Positions 24,585 through 33,835 of a DNA stretch of 47,878 nt are shown piece after piece; positions within the stretch are counted from its first letter, which is position 1; each line of letters starts with the position of its first letter. The stretch comes from Bradyrhizobium sp. Ec3.3. GTDB taxonomy: Bacteria; Pseudomonadota; Alphaproteobacteria; Rhizobiales; Xanthobacteraceae. The position numbers were made by a program, and so were the translations under genes. Under the pieces are notes generated by a model. That model was given only the letters and a program-made list of their open reading frames with translations. It had not been told where the DNA came from and made no database searches. Location: assembly GCF_000472925.1 (NCBI RefSeq), contig NZ_AXAS01000064.1, forward strand, positions 1-47,878, in the 5' to 3' direction.

Positions 24585-26105
24585 TCAGTTGCGGCGATGA
24601 GCGTTGAGCCGGTTCTCGACGAAGAGCGAGTAGCGCGACATTCCAAAGCAGAAGAGGAAATAGAGGACGCCGGCGAAGGCAAAGCCGGTGAATGCCGTCG
24701 ACGGCGTCGACCAGACCGGGTCGGAGAAGGATGCCCTGAGCGAGCCGAGCAGGTCGAACAGCGCCACGATCGAGACCAGCGAGGTGTCCTTGAACAGCGA
24801 GATGAAGCTGTTGACGAGGCTCGGGATGACGTGGCGCAGCGCCTGCGGCAGCACGATCAGCGAGGTGGTCTTCCACCAGGACAGCCCCAGTGCGGAAGCC
24901 GCCTCCCCCTGCCCGCGCGGAACCGCAGCGAGCCCGCCGCGAATGTTTTCGGCCTGATAGGCGCCGGTGAACAACGCAATGCCGATCAGTGCGCGCACCA
25001 GGCCGTCGACCGTGAAATTGCCCGGCAGGAACAGGGGCAGCATGTAGGTGGCGAAGAACAGCACGGTGATCAGCGGCACGCCGCGCCAGAATTCGATATA
25101 GGCGATCGAGAAGATCCGGATCAGCGGGATCGTGGAGCGGCGCCCGAGTGCCAGCGCGATGCCGATCGGCATGGAGGTGACGATGCCGGTCACGGCGACC
25201 ACCAGCGTCACCAGCAGCCCGCCCCACAGGCGTGTATCGACGATCGGCAGGCCGCCGTGATCGAGCCCCATCAGCTTGATCACGATCGCCATGCCGATGA
25301 AGGTCGCTATGCTTGTTGCGAGCGCGCGCCAGCCGGTGCGCATTCCCCCGCCGAGGAAGAACAGGATCAGCGAGACGACGATGGTCGTGATCGCGAAATC
25401 GATCCAGACCGACTGGCTACTCGCCTGGATCTGATCGCGCAGCCAGGTCAATGGGAAGATCAGCCACTGGATCGCGGTGCCGACCAGCACGATGAAGTTT
25501 CCGACGACCCAGAGCAGCGGCCCGATGGCCGAACTCTTGCCGAGGCTGACCAGCACCTGCCCCGCGCCGATGACGCTGTCATCGAACAGTTGCAGCAGGC
25601 CGGCGGTCCAGCTCAGGCCGAAACCGGTGATGCCGCCGCCGTGCATCAGGAAGAACGCGACCACCGGAAGGGCGAAGAAGAACAGCCCGGCATTGAGCCC
25701 CTTCGCCGGCAGGCGCGGAATGAGCAGCGGCAGCAAGAGAACTGCCGCCAGGATGAAGGTCAGATTGACCCGCCAGCGTTCGGCCTCGGGATAGAAGCCG
25801 TAGATGAGCTGCGGAAGCTTCGCCTGGATATAGGGCCAGCAGGCACCGACCACATATCCGGCATTCTCGGGCAGGCACGCCGTACGGTCCTTGCCGGTCC
25901 AGACGGCGTCGACCAGCAGGAATCTGAAGGCGGGAATGACCATGTACCAGAGCAGCAATGCTCCAAGGATCGTCAAGAGAATGTTGGTCGGCGAGCTCAA
26001 CAGGCGTGTGCGCACGAGGCCGACGAAGCCGGTGGTCTTCACCGGCGCAGGCCGCTCCGCAACGAGGTCCTGGCGAACGAAGGATGACGCGGTGATATCC
26101 GTCAT
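24585..26105 (-). CDS. aapM: general L-amino acid ABC transporter, permease M
   Basis: The protein has 506 residues. The N-terminal half has several membrane helices with a long periplasmic loop (about residues 60-110). The second half is the canonical permease domain with the EAA motif region EAASALGLSWWKTTSLIVLPQALR and FISLFKDTSLVSIVALFDL. AapM proteins are longer than usual permeases because of the N-terminal part, as here. The start ATG at 26105 overlaps the aapQ stop by four bases (ATGA), giving translational coupling. Confidence 0.93.
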   Translation of the reverse strand: MTDITASSFVRQDLVAERPAPVKTTGFVGLVRTRLLSSPTNILLTILGALLLWYMVIPAFRFLLVDAVWTGKDRTACLPENAGYVVGACWPYIQAKLPQLIYGFYPEAERWRVNLTFILAAVLLLPLLIPRLPAKGLNAGLFFFALPVVAFFLMHGGGITGFGLSWTAGLLQLFDDSVIGAGQVLVSLGKSSAIGPLLWVVGNFIVLVGTAIQWLIFPLTWLRDQIQASSQSVWIDFAITTIVVSLILFFLGGGMRTGWRALATSIATFIGMAIVIKLMGLDHGGLPIVDTRLWGGLLVTLVVAVTGIVTSMPIGIALALGRRSTIPLIRIFSIAYIEFWRGVPLITVLFFATYMLPLFLPGNFTVDGLVRALIGIALFTGAYQAENIRGGLAAVPRGQGEAASALGLSWWKTTSLIVLPQALRHVIPSLVNSFISLFKDTSLVSIVALFDLLGSLRASFSDPVWSTPSTAFTGFAFAGVLYFLFCFGMSRYSLFVENRLNAHRRN

Positions 26106-27307
26106 GCTCCCAGGCTCCGATTGATGCGCCAGCCATAAACGCTCATGACCGCGCTGGTGAAGAGCGAGATCAGGAGGTAGACGGCCATCGTCATGGCGAT
26201 GATCTCGATCGCCTGCCCGGTCTGGCTGAGCGACGTGCCGGCGAACACGGAGACCAGATCGGGATAGCCGATGCCGACGGCAAGCGAGGAGTTCTTGGTG
26301 AGGTTGAGATACTGGTTGGTCAGCGGCGGCACGATGACACGCATGGCCTGCGGCACCACGATCAGCCGCAGCGTGGTGCCGCGGCTCAGGCCGAGCGAGG
26401 ATCCCGCCTCCATCTGTCCCTTGTGCACGGACAGGATACCGGCGCGCACGATCTCGGCGATGAAAGCGGCCGTATAGGTCGACAACGCCACCGCCAGCGC
26501 CACGAATTCCGGAATGATCCGCGAGCCACCGGCAAAATTGAAGCCCTTGAGCTGCGGCAGCTCGAAGGTGAAGGGCAGACCGAAGATCAGCATCGTGACG
26601 AGCGGGAGCCCGAACAGAAGGGCCAGCAGGTAGGGCCAGATGCGGATCATGTGGCCGTATTGATAGAGCGCACGCCGCGCGTAGATCCGCAACGCAAGCG
26701 AGGCAACGATGCCGAACGCAAGCACCGCGAGGAACGGCACGAATCCGCTCTCGCCGATCGGGCTGGGAACGACCAGCCCGCGATTGCTGATGAAGGCGAT
26801 GCCCAGCAGCGAGATGCTCTGCCGCGGGTTGGGCAAGGCCGCGAGCACCGCGAGGTACCAGAACAGTAGCTGGAACAGGAGCGGCAGGTTGCGGATGATC
26901 TCCACATAGATCTCGCCGACACGCGACAGCAGCCAGTTGGGCGAGAGCCGGCACAGCGCGACGATGAAGCCGATGACGGTGGCGAAGACGATGCCCACCA
27001 CCGAGACCACCAGCGTATTCAGAAGTCCGACCACGAACACCCGCAAGAACGTGTCCGAGCCGGTGTAGGGGATCAGGGTCTGATTGACGTCGAAGCCCGC
27101 GTTGTTCCTCAGGAAGCCGAAACCGGCAGCAATGTGCTGGTTTTCCAGGTTGGCGCGGGCATTGGAGATGATCTCATAGGCCATCCAGCCCAGGATCGCG
27201 GCGAAGGCAAGCTGGACGGCAACGCCGTTCCAGCCAGCCTTACCACCGAGAGCGCGCCTCAGCTTCAGCGCGATCTGCGGTGGTGGTTTACGGGCCTCGG
27301 TGCTCAT
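26102..27307 (-). CDS. aapQ: general L-amino acid ABC transporter, permease Q
   Basis: The protein has 401 residues. After an N-terminal membrane helix (about 30-50) there is a long periplasmic insertion, then the permease core with VVSVVGIVFATVIGFIVAL and the EAA loop EAGSSLGLSRGTTLRLIVVPQAMR and LNLTKNSSLAVGIGYPDL. The size and architecture match rhizobial AapQ. It pairs with AapM to form the channel. It begins 27 bases after aapJ. Confidence 0.93.
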   Translation of the reverse strand: MSTEARKPPPQIALKLRRALGGKAGWNGVAVQLAFAAILGWMAYEIISNARANLENQHIAAGFGFLRNNAGFDVNQTLIPYTGSDTFLRVFVVGLLNTLVVSVVGIVFATVIGFIVALCRLSPNWLLSRVGEIYVEIIRNLPLLFQLLFWYLAVLAALPNPRQSISLLGIAFISNRGLVVPSPIGESGFVPFLAVLAFGIVASLALRIYARRALYQYGHMIRIWPYLLALLFGLPLVTMLIFGLPFTFELPQLKGFNFAGGSRIIPEFVALAVALSTYTAAFIAEIVRAGILSVHKGQMEAGSSLGLSRGTTLRLIVVPQAMRVIVPPLTNQYLNLTKNSSLAVGIGYPDLVSVFAGTSLSQTGQAIEIIAMTMAVYLLISLFTSAVMSVYGWRINRSLGA

Positions 27308-27333
27308 CGCCGCAAGCCGTGGGCTTGATCAAA

Positions 27334-28350
27334 TCAGCGGATCGGCGGCGCGTACTGGAGACCGCCCTTGTTCCAGAGGCTGTTGAGACCGCGGGCGATA
27401 CCGAGCGGTGAGCCGGAGCCGACGTTACGGTCGAACACCTCGCCGTAATTGCCGACCAGCTTCACGATCCGGACCACCCAGTCCTTGGTCAGGCCGAGCT
27501 GTTCGCCGAAATTGCCGTCGGTGCCGAGGACGCGCTTCAGCTCCGGATTGTCCGCCTTCGCCTTCTCGTCGACGTTCTTGGAGGTGATGCCGAGCTCTTC
27601 GGCCGTGACCATCGCGAACAGGGTCCATTTCACGATGTCGAACCACTGATCATCGCCGTGACGCACCATCGGGCCGAGCGGCTCCTTGGAGATGATTTCC
27701 GGGAGCACCATGTGGTCGTTGGGATTGGCAAGCTTCAGGCGGTTGGCGTAGAGACCCGACTGGTCCGTGGTGAAGACGTCGCAGCGCCCGGATTCATAGG
27801 CCTTGACCGTCTCGTCGTTGGTGGCGAACGCGATCACCTCGTACTTCATGTTGTTGGCCTTGAAGTAGTCGGCGAGATTCTGCTCGGTGGTGGTGCCGGT
27901 CTGGACGCAGACCGAGGCGCTGTTGAGTTCCAGCGCCGAATTCACCTTGAGCGACTTCTTCACCATGAAGCCCTGGCCGTCGTAGTAGTTCACGCCGGCG
28001 AAATTGGCGCCGAGCGAGGTATCGCGCGAGATCGTCCAGGTGGTGTTGCGCGAGAGCATGTCGATCTCGCCGGATTGCAGCGCGGTGAAACGGTCCTTTG
28101 CGGACGTCGGCACGTATTTGACTTTCGTCGCATCGTTGAAGATGGCCGCCGCGACCGCGCGGCAGAGGTCGACGTCGAGCCCGGTCCAGTTGCCCTTGTC
28201 GTCCGGCGACGAGAAGCCCGGCAGGCCCTGGCTGACGCCGCAGGACAGCATGCCCCTGTCCTTGATCGTCTTGAGCGTCTGCGCTTGGGCGGCCGGGGCG
28301 GACAGGCCGGCGGCGAGAGCAAGGGTGAGAACCAAAGTTACGCGTTTCAT
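27334..28350 (-). CDS. aapJ: general L-amino acid ABC transporter, periplasmic binding protein
   Basis: The protein has 338 residues. The signal peptide is MKRVTLVLTLALAAGLSAPA with cleavage near AQA. The family-3 solute-binding fold shows LKTIKDRGMLSCGVSQGLPGFS, GLDVDLCRAVAAAIF and AEELGITSKNVDEKAK, as in AapJ of rhizobia. It captures a broad range of L-amino acids in the periplasm and delivers them to AapQ-AapM. The frame is open upstream, but the ATG at 28350 begins the signal peptide. It is the first gene of aapJQMP. The promoter should lie in the 369-base gap before metC. Confidence 0.94.
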   Translation of the reverse strand: MKRVTLVLTLALAAGLSAPAAQAQTLKTIKDRGMLSCGVSQGLPGFSSPDDKGNWTGLDVDLCRAVAAAIFNDATKVKYVPTSAKDRFTALQSGEIDMLSRNTTWTISRDTSLGANFAGVNYYDGQGFMVKKSLKVNSALELNSASVCVQTGTTTEQNLADYFKANNMKYEVIAFATNDETVKAYESGRCDVFTTDQSGLYANRLKLANPNDHMVLPEIISKEPLGPMVRHGDDQWFDIVKWTLFAMVTAEELGITSKNVDEKAKADNPELKRVLGTDGNFGEQLGLTKDWVVRIVKLVGNYGEVFDRNVGSGSPLGIARGLNSLWNKGGLQYAPPIR

Positions 28351-28719
28351 GGGCTGTGGCCTTTCAAGGACGTCGCATGGGACGCGACGTACGGTCATCT
28401 CTAAAGGGCGTAGAGGAACGTTCGTTGAACATCATTCGCTGAACGTCGTGCAAGCTGTGGGCCAACCCCGAGATCCCTGCCGAAAACCTTAAAGGACCCA
28501 GGCTGTCACGCATGGTCCGTCAGGCGGTGGATCGAAAGGTCGCGGCAAGCCCCTCAACATGCGGCGACAGAATAGCACCTGCGCATCACAGAACGACTGG
28601 CGAGCCGGGTCAAGGGGTTGACGGGACTCTTCTGTGATCTGTTATTACGAGACGCGGCCAACCAGCCGTCCCGCGAGGGGGCTTTCCCCTCGCCCACAAT
28701 CGCCTTTGAAAGCACTCGC
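28351..28719. other. intergenic region between divergent aapJ and metC-like genes
   Basis: This stretch must carry both promoters. It contains a 6-bp dyad CGTCGC/GCGACG at 28371-28389, GAAC repeats at 28416-28444, and the nested dyad described at 28585-28638. No gene is supportable. Confidence 0.5.
28585..28638 (+). promoter_or_regulatory. nested inverted repeat in leader of metC-like gene
   Basis: The outer arms ATCACAGAA (28585-28593) and TTCTGTGAT (28630-28638) are perfectly complementary. Between them lies a small hairpin, GTCAA-GGGG-TTGAC (28609-28622). It ends about 80 bases before the metC ATG. The layout suggests a structured leader RNA or a paired operator. It does not match the SAM-II riboswitch consensus as I know it. 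Confidence 0.4.
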
Positions 28720-29913
28720 ATGAATTCTTCCGAGGGCGCAAAGCCCTTTTCGCAGCACCCCGACACCCGGTTGGTGACCTCCGGCCGTGACACCAAGGCA
28801 CAGAAGGGCTTCGTCAATCCGCCGGTCGTCCACGGCTCGACCGTGCTCTACCCGACCGCCGAGGACCTGCACGCCCATCGCGGCGAGTTCCAGTACGGCC
28901 GCCACGGCACGCCCACCACCAGGGCGCTGCAGGAGACGCTGATGGCGCTGGAGGGACCGAACTGCGCCGGCGTCGGCATTGCGCCGTCGGGCCTGGCTGC
29001 GATCACGACCACCCTGCTCGCGGTGCTGAAGGCAGGCGATCACCTGCTCGTCTGCGACAACGCCTATCGGCCCTCCCGCAATTTCTGCAACGGCCTGCTC
29101 GCGCGCTACGGCGTCGAGACCACCTATTTCGATCCGCTGATCGGCGCAGGCATCGAGGCTCTGTTCAAGCCCAACACGCGCGCGGTGCTGGTGGAAGCGC
29201 CGGGCTCGCAGTCCTTCGAGATGCCCGACATTCGCGCGATTGCCGAGGTCGCGCATGCCCGCGACGCGCTCGTCATCGACGACAACACCTGGGCGACGCC
29301 GCTCTATCATCGCTCGCTCGACCAGGGTGTCGACATCAGCATGCAGGCTGCGACCAAATATATCGGCGGCCATTCCGACATCATGTTCGGCACCATCTCC
29401 GCCAATGCAAGAGCCTGGCCGCTGGTGACCGAAGCCATCCGCCTGCTCGGCGCCTGCGCCGGTCCCGACGACGTCTTCCTCGCATTGCGCGGCATGCGCA
29501 CGCTGTCGGTGCGGCTGGCGCAGCACTATCGCTCGGGGCTCGACGTGGCGCGCTGGCTCGCCACGCGGCCGGAGGTCGCGCGCGTGCTCCATCCCGCGCT
29601 CGAGACTGATCCGGGCCACGCGATCTGGAAGCGCGACTTCACCGGCGCCTCGGGCCTGTTCAGCCTCGTGCTGAAGCCGGCGCCGCAGAAGGCCGTCGAT
29701 GCCATGCTCGATAGCCTCAAGCTGTTTGGCATGGGCTACTCCTGGGGCGGCTTCGAGAGCCTTGCTATCCCCTTCGACTGCGACAGTTATCGCACGGCAA
29801 CGAAGTGGGCTCCGGGCGGTCCGACGCTGCGTCTGCACATCGGGCTCGAGAGCGTCGAGGACCTCAAGGCCGATCTCGATCGCGGCTTTGCTGCCTTCAA
29901 CGCGGCAATTTGA
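28720..29913 (+). CDS. metC: cystathionine beta-lyase / Cys-Met metabolism PLP enzyme
   Basis: The protein has 397 residues of the Cys/Met metabolism PLP family. FQYGRHGTPTTRALQETL is the conserved tetramer/active-site block, VIDDNTWATPLY holds the PLP-ring aspartate, and the Schiff-base lysine is in QAATKYIGGHSDIMFG. WGGFESLAIP near the C-terminus matches MetC rather than cystathionine gamma-synthase. It cleaves cystathionine to homocysteine, pyruvate and ammonia. The ATG at 28720 is used because the sequence aligned to the family starts shortly after. The frame is open about 100 bases upstream. It is divergent from aapJ. cysK lies about 5 kb away, so it is not in the same operon. Confidence 0.88.
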   Translation: MNSSEGAKPFSQHPDTRLVTSGRDTKAQKGFVNPPVVHGSTVLYPTAEDLHAHRGEFQYGRHGTPTTRALQETLMALEGPNCAGVGIAPSGLAAITTTLLAVLKAGDHLLVCDNAYRPSRNFCNGLLARYGVETTYFDPLIGAGIEALFKPNTRAVLVEAPGSQSFEMPDIRAIAEVAHARDALVIDDNTWATPLYHRSLDQGVDISMQAATKYIGGHSDIMFGTISANARAWPLVTEAIRLLGACAGPDDVFLALRGMRTLSVRLAQHYRSGLDVARWLATRPEVARVLHPALETDPGHAIWKRDFTGASGLFSLVLKPAPQKAVDAMLDSLKLFGMGYSWGGFESLAIPFDCDSYRTATKWAPGGPTLRLHIGLESVEDLKADLDRGFAAFNAAI

Positions 29914-29941
29914 GCTTCGAGATTAGGCATCCCGCCTAGCA

Positions 29942-29975
29942 AACGCGCCGCAACAAAGGTTGATATTGGCGCGTT
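29942..29975. promoter_or_regulatory. inverted repeat between metC and phosphate symporter genes
   Basis: AACGCGCC (29942-29949) and GGCGCGTT (29968-29975) form an 8-bp dyad around an 18-base loop. No T-run follows. It may be a weak terminator for metC or an operator for the downstream gene. Confidence 0.35.
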
Positions 29976-30048
29976 GCAACAAAATCGTTGATCCGCGGTC
30001 GTATGGGAATAGCCTGACTCTTCGACTCAATTCCGAGGGACGCGGAGC

Positions 30049-31740
30049 ATGGGAAGCATGGTTCTGCTCGACCTGATGGGCGGCGTGGCGCTGTTACTGT
30101 GGGGCCTGCATATGGTCCACAGCGGCATTTTGCGCGCTTTCGGTCCCGACCTGCGGCGGCTGCTCGGCCGAGCGCTGAGCAACCGCTTCAGCGCCTTTGC
30201 GGCCGGGCTCGGGCTGACTGCGCTGCTCCAGAGCAGCACGGCGACGGCCCTGATCACCAGTTCGTTCGCGGCCGAAGGCCTTGTCAGCCTGGTCGCCGCG
30301 CTTGCCATCATGCTCGGTGCAAATGTCGGCACCACGCTGATCGTGCAGGTGCTGTCCTTCAACATCGCGGCCGTTGCTCCCGTCCTATTCGTGCTCGGGC
30401 TCGTCGCCTTCCGCTCAGGGCCCCGCTCGCGGATCAAGGACATCGGCCGCGTCTCGATCGGTCTCGGCCTGATGCTGCTGTCGCTGCATATCCTGCTGGA
30501 TACACTGGCGCCGGCCGAGAACGCCCCTGGCGTCCGCGTCGTGATGTCGGCCATCACCGGGGATCCCGTGCTCTGCATCGTCATCGCCGCCGTCATCACC
30601 TGGGCGGTGCATTCGAGCGTCGCCAGCGTGCTATTGATCATGTCGCTGGCCTATTCCCAGTTCATCTCGCCCCATGCTGCGCTGGCGCTCGTCCTCGGCG
30701 CCAATCTCGGCAGCGCAATCAATCCCGTGTTCGAAGGCGCGCGGCGTGACGATCCGGCCAGCTATCGCCTGCCGGTCGGCAATCTGATCAATCGCGTGGC
30801 CGGGATCGCGCTGGTGCTGCCGTTCCTTCAAGGAATCGCCGACCAACTGCACCTCTGGCAGCCGGATCTCGCAAAGATGACGGCCGGCTTCCATATCGCC
30901 TTCAATCTTGCAACGGCGGCGATCTTCATCGGGCTGCTCGATGCCCTGTCGCGGCTGCTGACCTGGCTATTTCCCGATCGCGTACGGGAGGAGGACCCTG
31001 CCCGCCCGCGTTATCTCGACGAGACGGCGCTCGAGACCCCCTCTCTCGCGCTGGCGGATGCCGCCCGCGAAACGCTGCGCATGGGCGATCTCGTCGAGGT
31101 CATGCTGCGCAAGGTGATGGCGGCGATGATGACGGGCGACCGCGCGCTGGTCGAGCAGGTCTCGAAGACGGACAACATCGTCGACAACCTCGATGAGTCC
31201 ATCAAGCTCTACGTGACAAAGTTGACGCGCGGCAGCCTGGACGAGGGCGAGGGCCGGCGTGCGATGGAGATCATCTCCTTCGCCATCAATCTCGAGCATA
31301 TCGGCGACATCATCGACAAGAATTTGAGCGAGCTCGCCACCAAGAAGATCAAGCGACGCTTCCAGTTCTCGGCCGAGGGCGCCGAGGAGCTGGCTGCCTT
31401 CCACAAGCGGACGATGGACTCGCTGCGTATCGCCTTCGGTGTGTTCATGTCGGGCGATGCCAACGAGGCGCGCAAGCTGCTGGTGGAAAAGTCCGCGCTG
31501 CGCAACACCGAGCTTGCCGCCGTCGAGCGGCATCTCGATCGCCTGCGCGAGGGGCGGCCCGAGACCATCGAGACCACCTCGCTGCATCTGGACGTGCTGC
31601 GCGACCTGCGCCGCATCCACTCGCATATCTGCTCGGTGGCCTATCCCGTGCTCGATGCAGCCGGCGAGCCCTACCGCAGAAACGAGGCCGAGGCGGCCAC
31701 CCTGCCCGCCTCTGGCGCGGCGTCCGCTCTGCCGCGCTAG
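30049..31740 (+). CDS. Na/phosphate symporter with PhoU-like C-terminal domain
   Basis: The protein has 563 residues. Residues about 1-310 are two inverted Na/Pi-cotransporter repeats with several membrane helices and the diagnostic GLTALLQSSTATALI (QSSTA) motif, mirrored by AVHSSVASVLLI. After a linker, residues about 340-540 form PhoU-like helical bundles (EVMLRKVMAAMM, EHIGDIIDKNLSEL). The family (YjbB/NptA) moves phosphate, often outwards, coupled to sodium. GAGGG lies 12 bases before the ATG at 30049; ATG at 30058 is also possible. Confidence 0.92.
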   Translation: MGSMVLLDLMGGVALLLWGLHMVHSGILRAFGPDLRRLLGRALSNRFSAFAAGLGLTALLQSSTATALITSSFAAEGLVSLVAALAIMLGANVGTTLIVQVLSFNIAAVAPVLFVLGLVAFRSGPRSRIKDIGRVSIGLGLMLLSLHILLDTLAPAENAPGVRVVMSAITGDPVLCIVIAAVITWAVHSSVASVLLIMSLAYSQFISPHAALALVLGANLGSAINPVFEGARRDDPASYRLPVGNLINRVAGIALVLPFLQGIADQLHLWQPDLAKMTAGFHIAFNLATAAIFIGLLDALSRLLTWLFPDRVREEDPARPRYLDETALETPSLALADAARETLRMGDLVEVMLRKVMAAMMTGDRALVEQVSKTDNIVDNLDESIKLYVTKLTRGSLDEGEGRRAMEIISFAINLEHIGDIIDKNLSELATKKIKRRFQFSAEGAEELAAFHKRTMDSLRIAFGVFMSGDANEARKLLVEKSALRNTELAAVERHLDRLREGRPETIETTSLHLDVLRDLRRIHSHICSVAYPVLDAAGEPYRRNEAEAATLPASGAASALPR

Positions 31741-31778
31741 TTTGTCCGATACGCCTTATCTACCAGATGCTTGGCGCT

Positions 31779-31800
31779 TAGACCGGCGATCGCCGGTCTA
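31779..31800. terminator. perfect 22-bp palindrome between convergent genes
   Basis: TAGACCGGC-GATC-GCCGGTCTA is a perfect palindrome that can form a 9-bp stem with a 4-base loop on either strand. It lies between the convergent phosphate symporter and LAB_N genes, so a two-way terminator is the likely role, although only a short T-run follows. Confidence 0.55.
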
Positions 31801-31864
31801 CTTTGCATGGGGTTGTTTTCGACATTGTCGTCGAACGGGCCCAAAAGCCTCGGTCCGAACAGGG

Positions 31865-32203
31865 TCAGCGATCCAGCGTCTTCGAGGCGCGGCCGCGGTT
31901 TTTGACGATCAGCATGATGTTGCGGATGTAGATGATCGTCGCGAGCGCTTGTCCGAGGATGATGACCGGCTCGCGCTTCACGACGCCATAGACCAGCGTC
32001 ATCAGCCCGCCGCCCATGGAGCAGAACCAGAAGGCCATCGGCACCACGCTGTTTCCGGCACGCTCGCTCGCGATCCATTGCACGAGAAAGCGCGCCGTGA
32101 AGAACAGCTGTGCGACCAGGCCGAAGGCGAGCCAGAAGTCGAACTTGGCGACGAAGACGTCGTAGAGATAGTTGCTCAGCGCCTGGCCGTATTGGATGAT
32201 CAT
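31865..32203 (-). CDS. lipid A biosynthesis N-terminal domain (LAB_N) small membrane protein
   Basis: The protein has 112 residues with three membrane helices. The pattern AQLFFTARFLVQWIASERAGNSVVPMAFWFCSMGGG is the LAB_N domain signature. Stand-alone LAB_N proteins are encoded beside polyprenyl-phosphate glycosyltransferases and ArnT-type transferases and may help present or flip the lipid-linked sugar (inference). The ATG at 32203 overlaps the GT2 stop by four bases (ATGA), so the two are translationally coupled. It is the last gene of the cluster. Confidence 0.88.
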   Translation of the reverse strand: MIIQYGQALSNYLYDVFVAKFDFWLAFGLVAQLFFTARFLVQWIASERAGNSVVPMAFWFCSMGGGLMTLVYGVVKREPVIILGQALATIIYIRNIMLIVKNRGRASKTLDR

Positions 32204-32931
32204 GCCTTCACCTCAGTGACATCTGGTGTCGGCTTCTTACGGCGGATCAACCACCACACGCCGGCGAGATCCATGATCCCGATCCATAGCCGGTCGAAGA
32301 AACCGTAGTTTGACACGCCGGCACGGCGCGGCCGGTCGATCACGTCAACATAGGCGATCTCGAAACCCTCCCGGCGCACCAGCGCCGGCAGGAAGCGATG
32401 CAATCCGTCGAAATAGGGCAGCATCAGAAACACCTCGCGGCGGAACGCCTTCAGACCGCACCCGGTGTCGCGCGTCCCGTCCTTCAGGATCGTGCTGCGC
32501 ACGCGGTTGGCGATGCGCGACTGCAACTTCTTGAAGCCGGTGTCCTTGCGCCCGACCCGCTGGCCGGCGACGAGGCCGATGCGCTCGCTTTTTTCGACCG
32601 TCGCGATCAGGTCCGGCAGGAAGGCCGGATTGTTCTGGCCGTCGCCGTCGAGTGTCGCCACGATCGCGCCGCGCGCCGCCCGCACGCCGCTGCGCACGGC
32701 CGCAGACTGCCCGGTTGACTTCGCATGACGGAGCTGACGCAGATTGCCCCGCTGCTTCATGATGGCCGACAGCCGCTCGCCGGTCGCATCCGTCGAGCCG
32801 TCATTGACGTAGACGATCTCATAGGCCCAGCGGCCATCGAGCGCAGCGCCGATCTCCTCGATCAGAGGCGCGATATTGTCCGCCTCATTGCGCACGGGGA
32901 CGACGATGGAAACCGAGGGCTGGAACGACAA
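32200..32931 (-). CDS. family 2 glycosyltransferase, polyprenyl-phosphate sugar synthase-like
   Basis: The protein has 243 residues with a GT-A fold: SIVVPVRNEADNI, VNDGSTD and DGDGQNNP (DXD-type site), and SGVRAARGAIVATLDGDG. There are no C-terminal membrane helices, unlike ArnC. The family makes polyprenyl-phosphate-linked mannose or uronic acid for membrane transferases. The only start available in frame is TTG at 32931, without a strong ribosome binding site, so the N-terminus is uncertain by a few residues. It sits between the PAP2 gene and the LAB_N gene. Confidence 0.87.
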   Translation of the reverse strand: MSFQPSVSIVVPVRNEADNIAPLIEEIGAALDGRWAYEIVYVNDGSTDATGERLSAIMKQRGNLRQLRHAKSTGQSAAVRSGVRAARGAIVATLDGDGQNNPAFLPDLIATVEKSERIGLVAGQRVGRKDTGFKKLQSRIANRVRSTILKDGTRDTGCGLKAFRREVFLMLPYFDGLHRFLPALVRREGFEIAYVDVIDRPRRAGVSNYGFFDRLWIGIMDLAGVWWLIRRKKPTPDVTEVKA

Positions 32932-32994
32932 ATCGATGCTCGTGGTTGGAATTGGCCCGCGGCGGGAACCGGTCCGGTCGGCAGGCAGCCGCTT

Positions 32995-33834
32995 TTATGG
33001 GGCGGATGCCCCGCGGGCAACCCTTTTGAGGCGGCCGAACACCGGCCCCGGAAGCGCCACGATCACCCCGTCGCTGCCGATGGCGAAGCCGAGCCGGCGC
33101 GCCGCAAACCAGTAGCGCACCGCCATGGTGCCGACGATGCCGACCAGGGCGCCGGCAACGACGTCACTCGGATGATGGGCGAGCAGCACCAGCCGCGTCA
33201 GCAGGATCACGACGGCATAGGTGAACATGAACACGCGCAGCCTGGGCCACAGCGCGCTCACCGCAAAGGCCAGCGCGAACGCCGTCACTGCATGGCCGGA
33301 AGGAAGGCTCGCATGGGCTTCCGTTCCATTGAAGGGAATGAAGTTGAAGGCGTTGGCCTTGCCGCCGACGAAGGGCCGGCCGCGGCCAATGACGTATTTC
33401 AGGACCTCGCCGACCAGCACTGAGAACAGCACGGAAAAGAAGATGAATTGCAACCGCGTGCCGAAGCCGAGCAGCAGCGCGCGCGAGGTGCCGTGCCGGG
33501 CGGCTGCGACCAGCGCCACGACCACCAGCGCAGCGGCGAGCGTCGTCAGCACATACTCGTCCTTGCCGAAATCGGTGAGGATCTTGATCGGCCACAGGCC
33601 CGGCGTGCCGCGCGCGGGCATCATCTGGATCTCGCTCATATCGAACGCGACCATCAGCGCGATGATCAGGGCCGCGCCCGCAACACTCAGCCAGAGCGAA
33701 TGCCGCGCCAGCCGGCGCGCCGCCTCCGCGCGCCGCGAATGCGAGGGAGCGCGGACGAGCTGCGTCAGCGCGTGGCCTGAGACCGTCAGCAATTGCGCGC
33801 CGTAGCTCGATCGATGTGCGATTTCACCGGGCAT
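32995..33834 (-). CDS. PAP2-family membrane phosphatase
   Basis: The protein has 279 residues with about six membrane helices. The three phosphatase motifs are KYVIGRGRP, PSGH, and TRLVLLAHHPSD (R-x5-H-x3-D). Enzymes of this type remove phosphate from lipid A or polyprenyl pyrophosphate on the periplasmic side. The ATG at 33834 is chosen because it follows the TAG of the ArnT-like gene by one base; the frame is open further upstream but overlaps that gene. In context it may recycle the lipid carrier or dephosphorylate lipid A before sugar addition. Confidence 0.87.
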   Translation of the reverse strand: MPGEIAHRSSYGAQLLTVSGHALTQLVRAPSHSRRAEAARRLARHSLWLSVAGAALIIALMVAFDMSEIQMMPARGTPGLWPIKILTDFGKDEYVLTTLAAALVVVALVAAARHGTSRALLLGFGTRLQFIFFSVLFSVLVGEVLKYVIGRGRPFVGGKANAFNFIPFNGTEAHASLPSGHAVTAFALAFAVSALWPRLRVFMFTYAVVILLTRLVLLAHHPSDVVAGALVGIVGTMAVRYWFAARRLGFAIGSDGVIVALPGPVFGRLKRVARGASAP

Positions 33835-33835
33835 C

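Noticed and set aside
28416..28430. GAAC-N7-GAAC resembling an alphaproteobacterial LexA box upstream of aapJ
   Set aside because: With eight fixed bases about one such match is expected by chance in a window of this size, and an amino-acid transporter is not a typical SOS gene.
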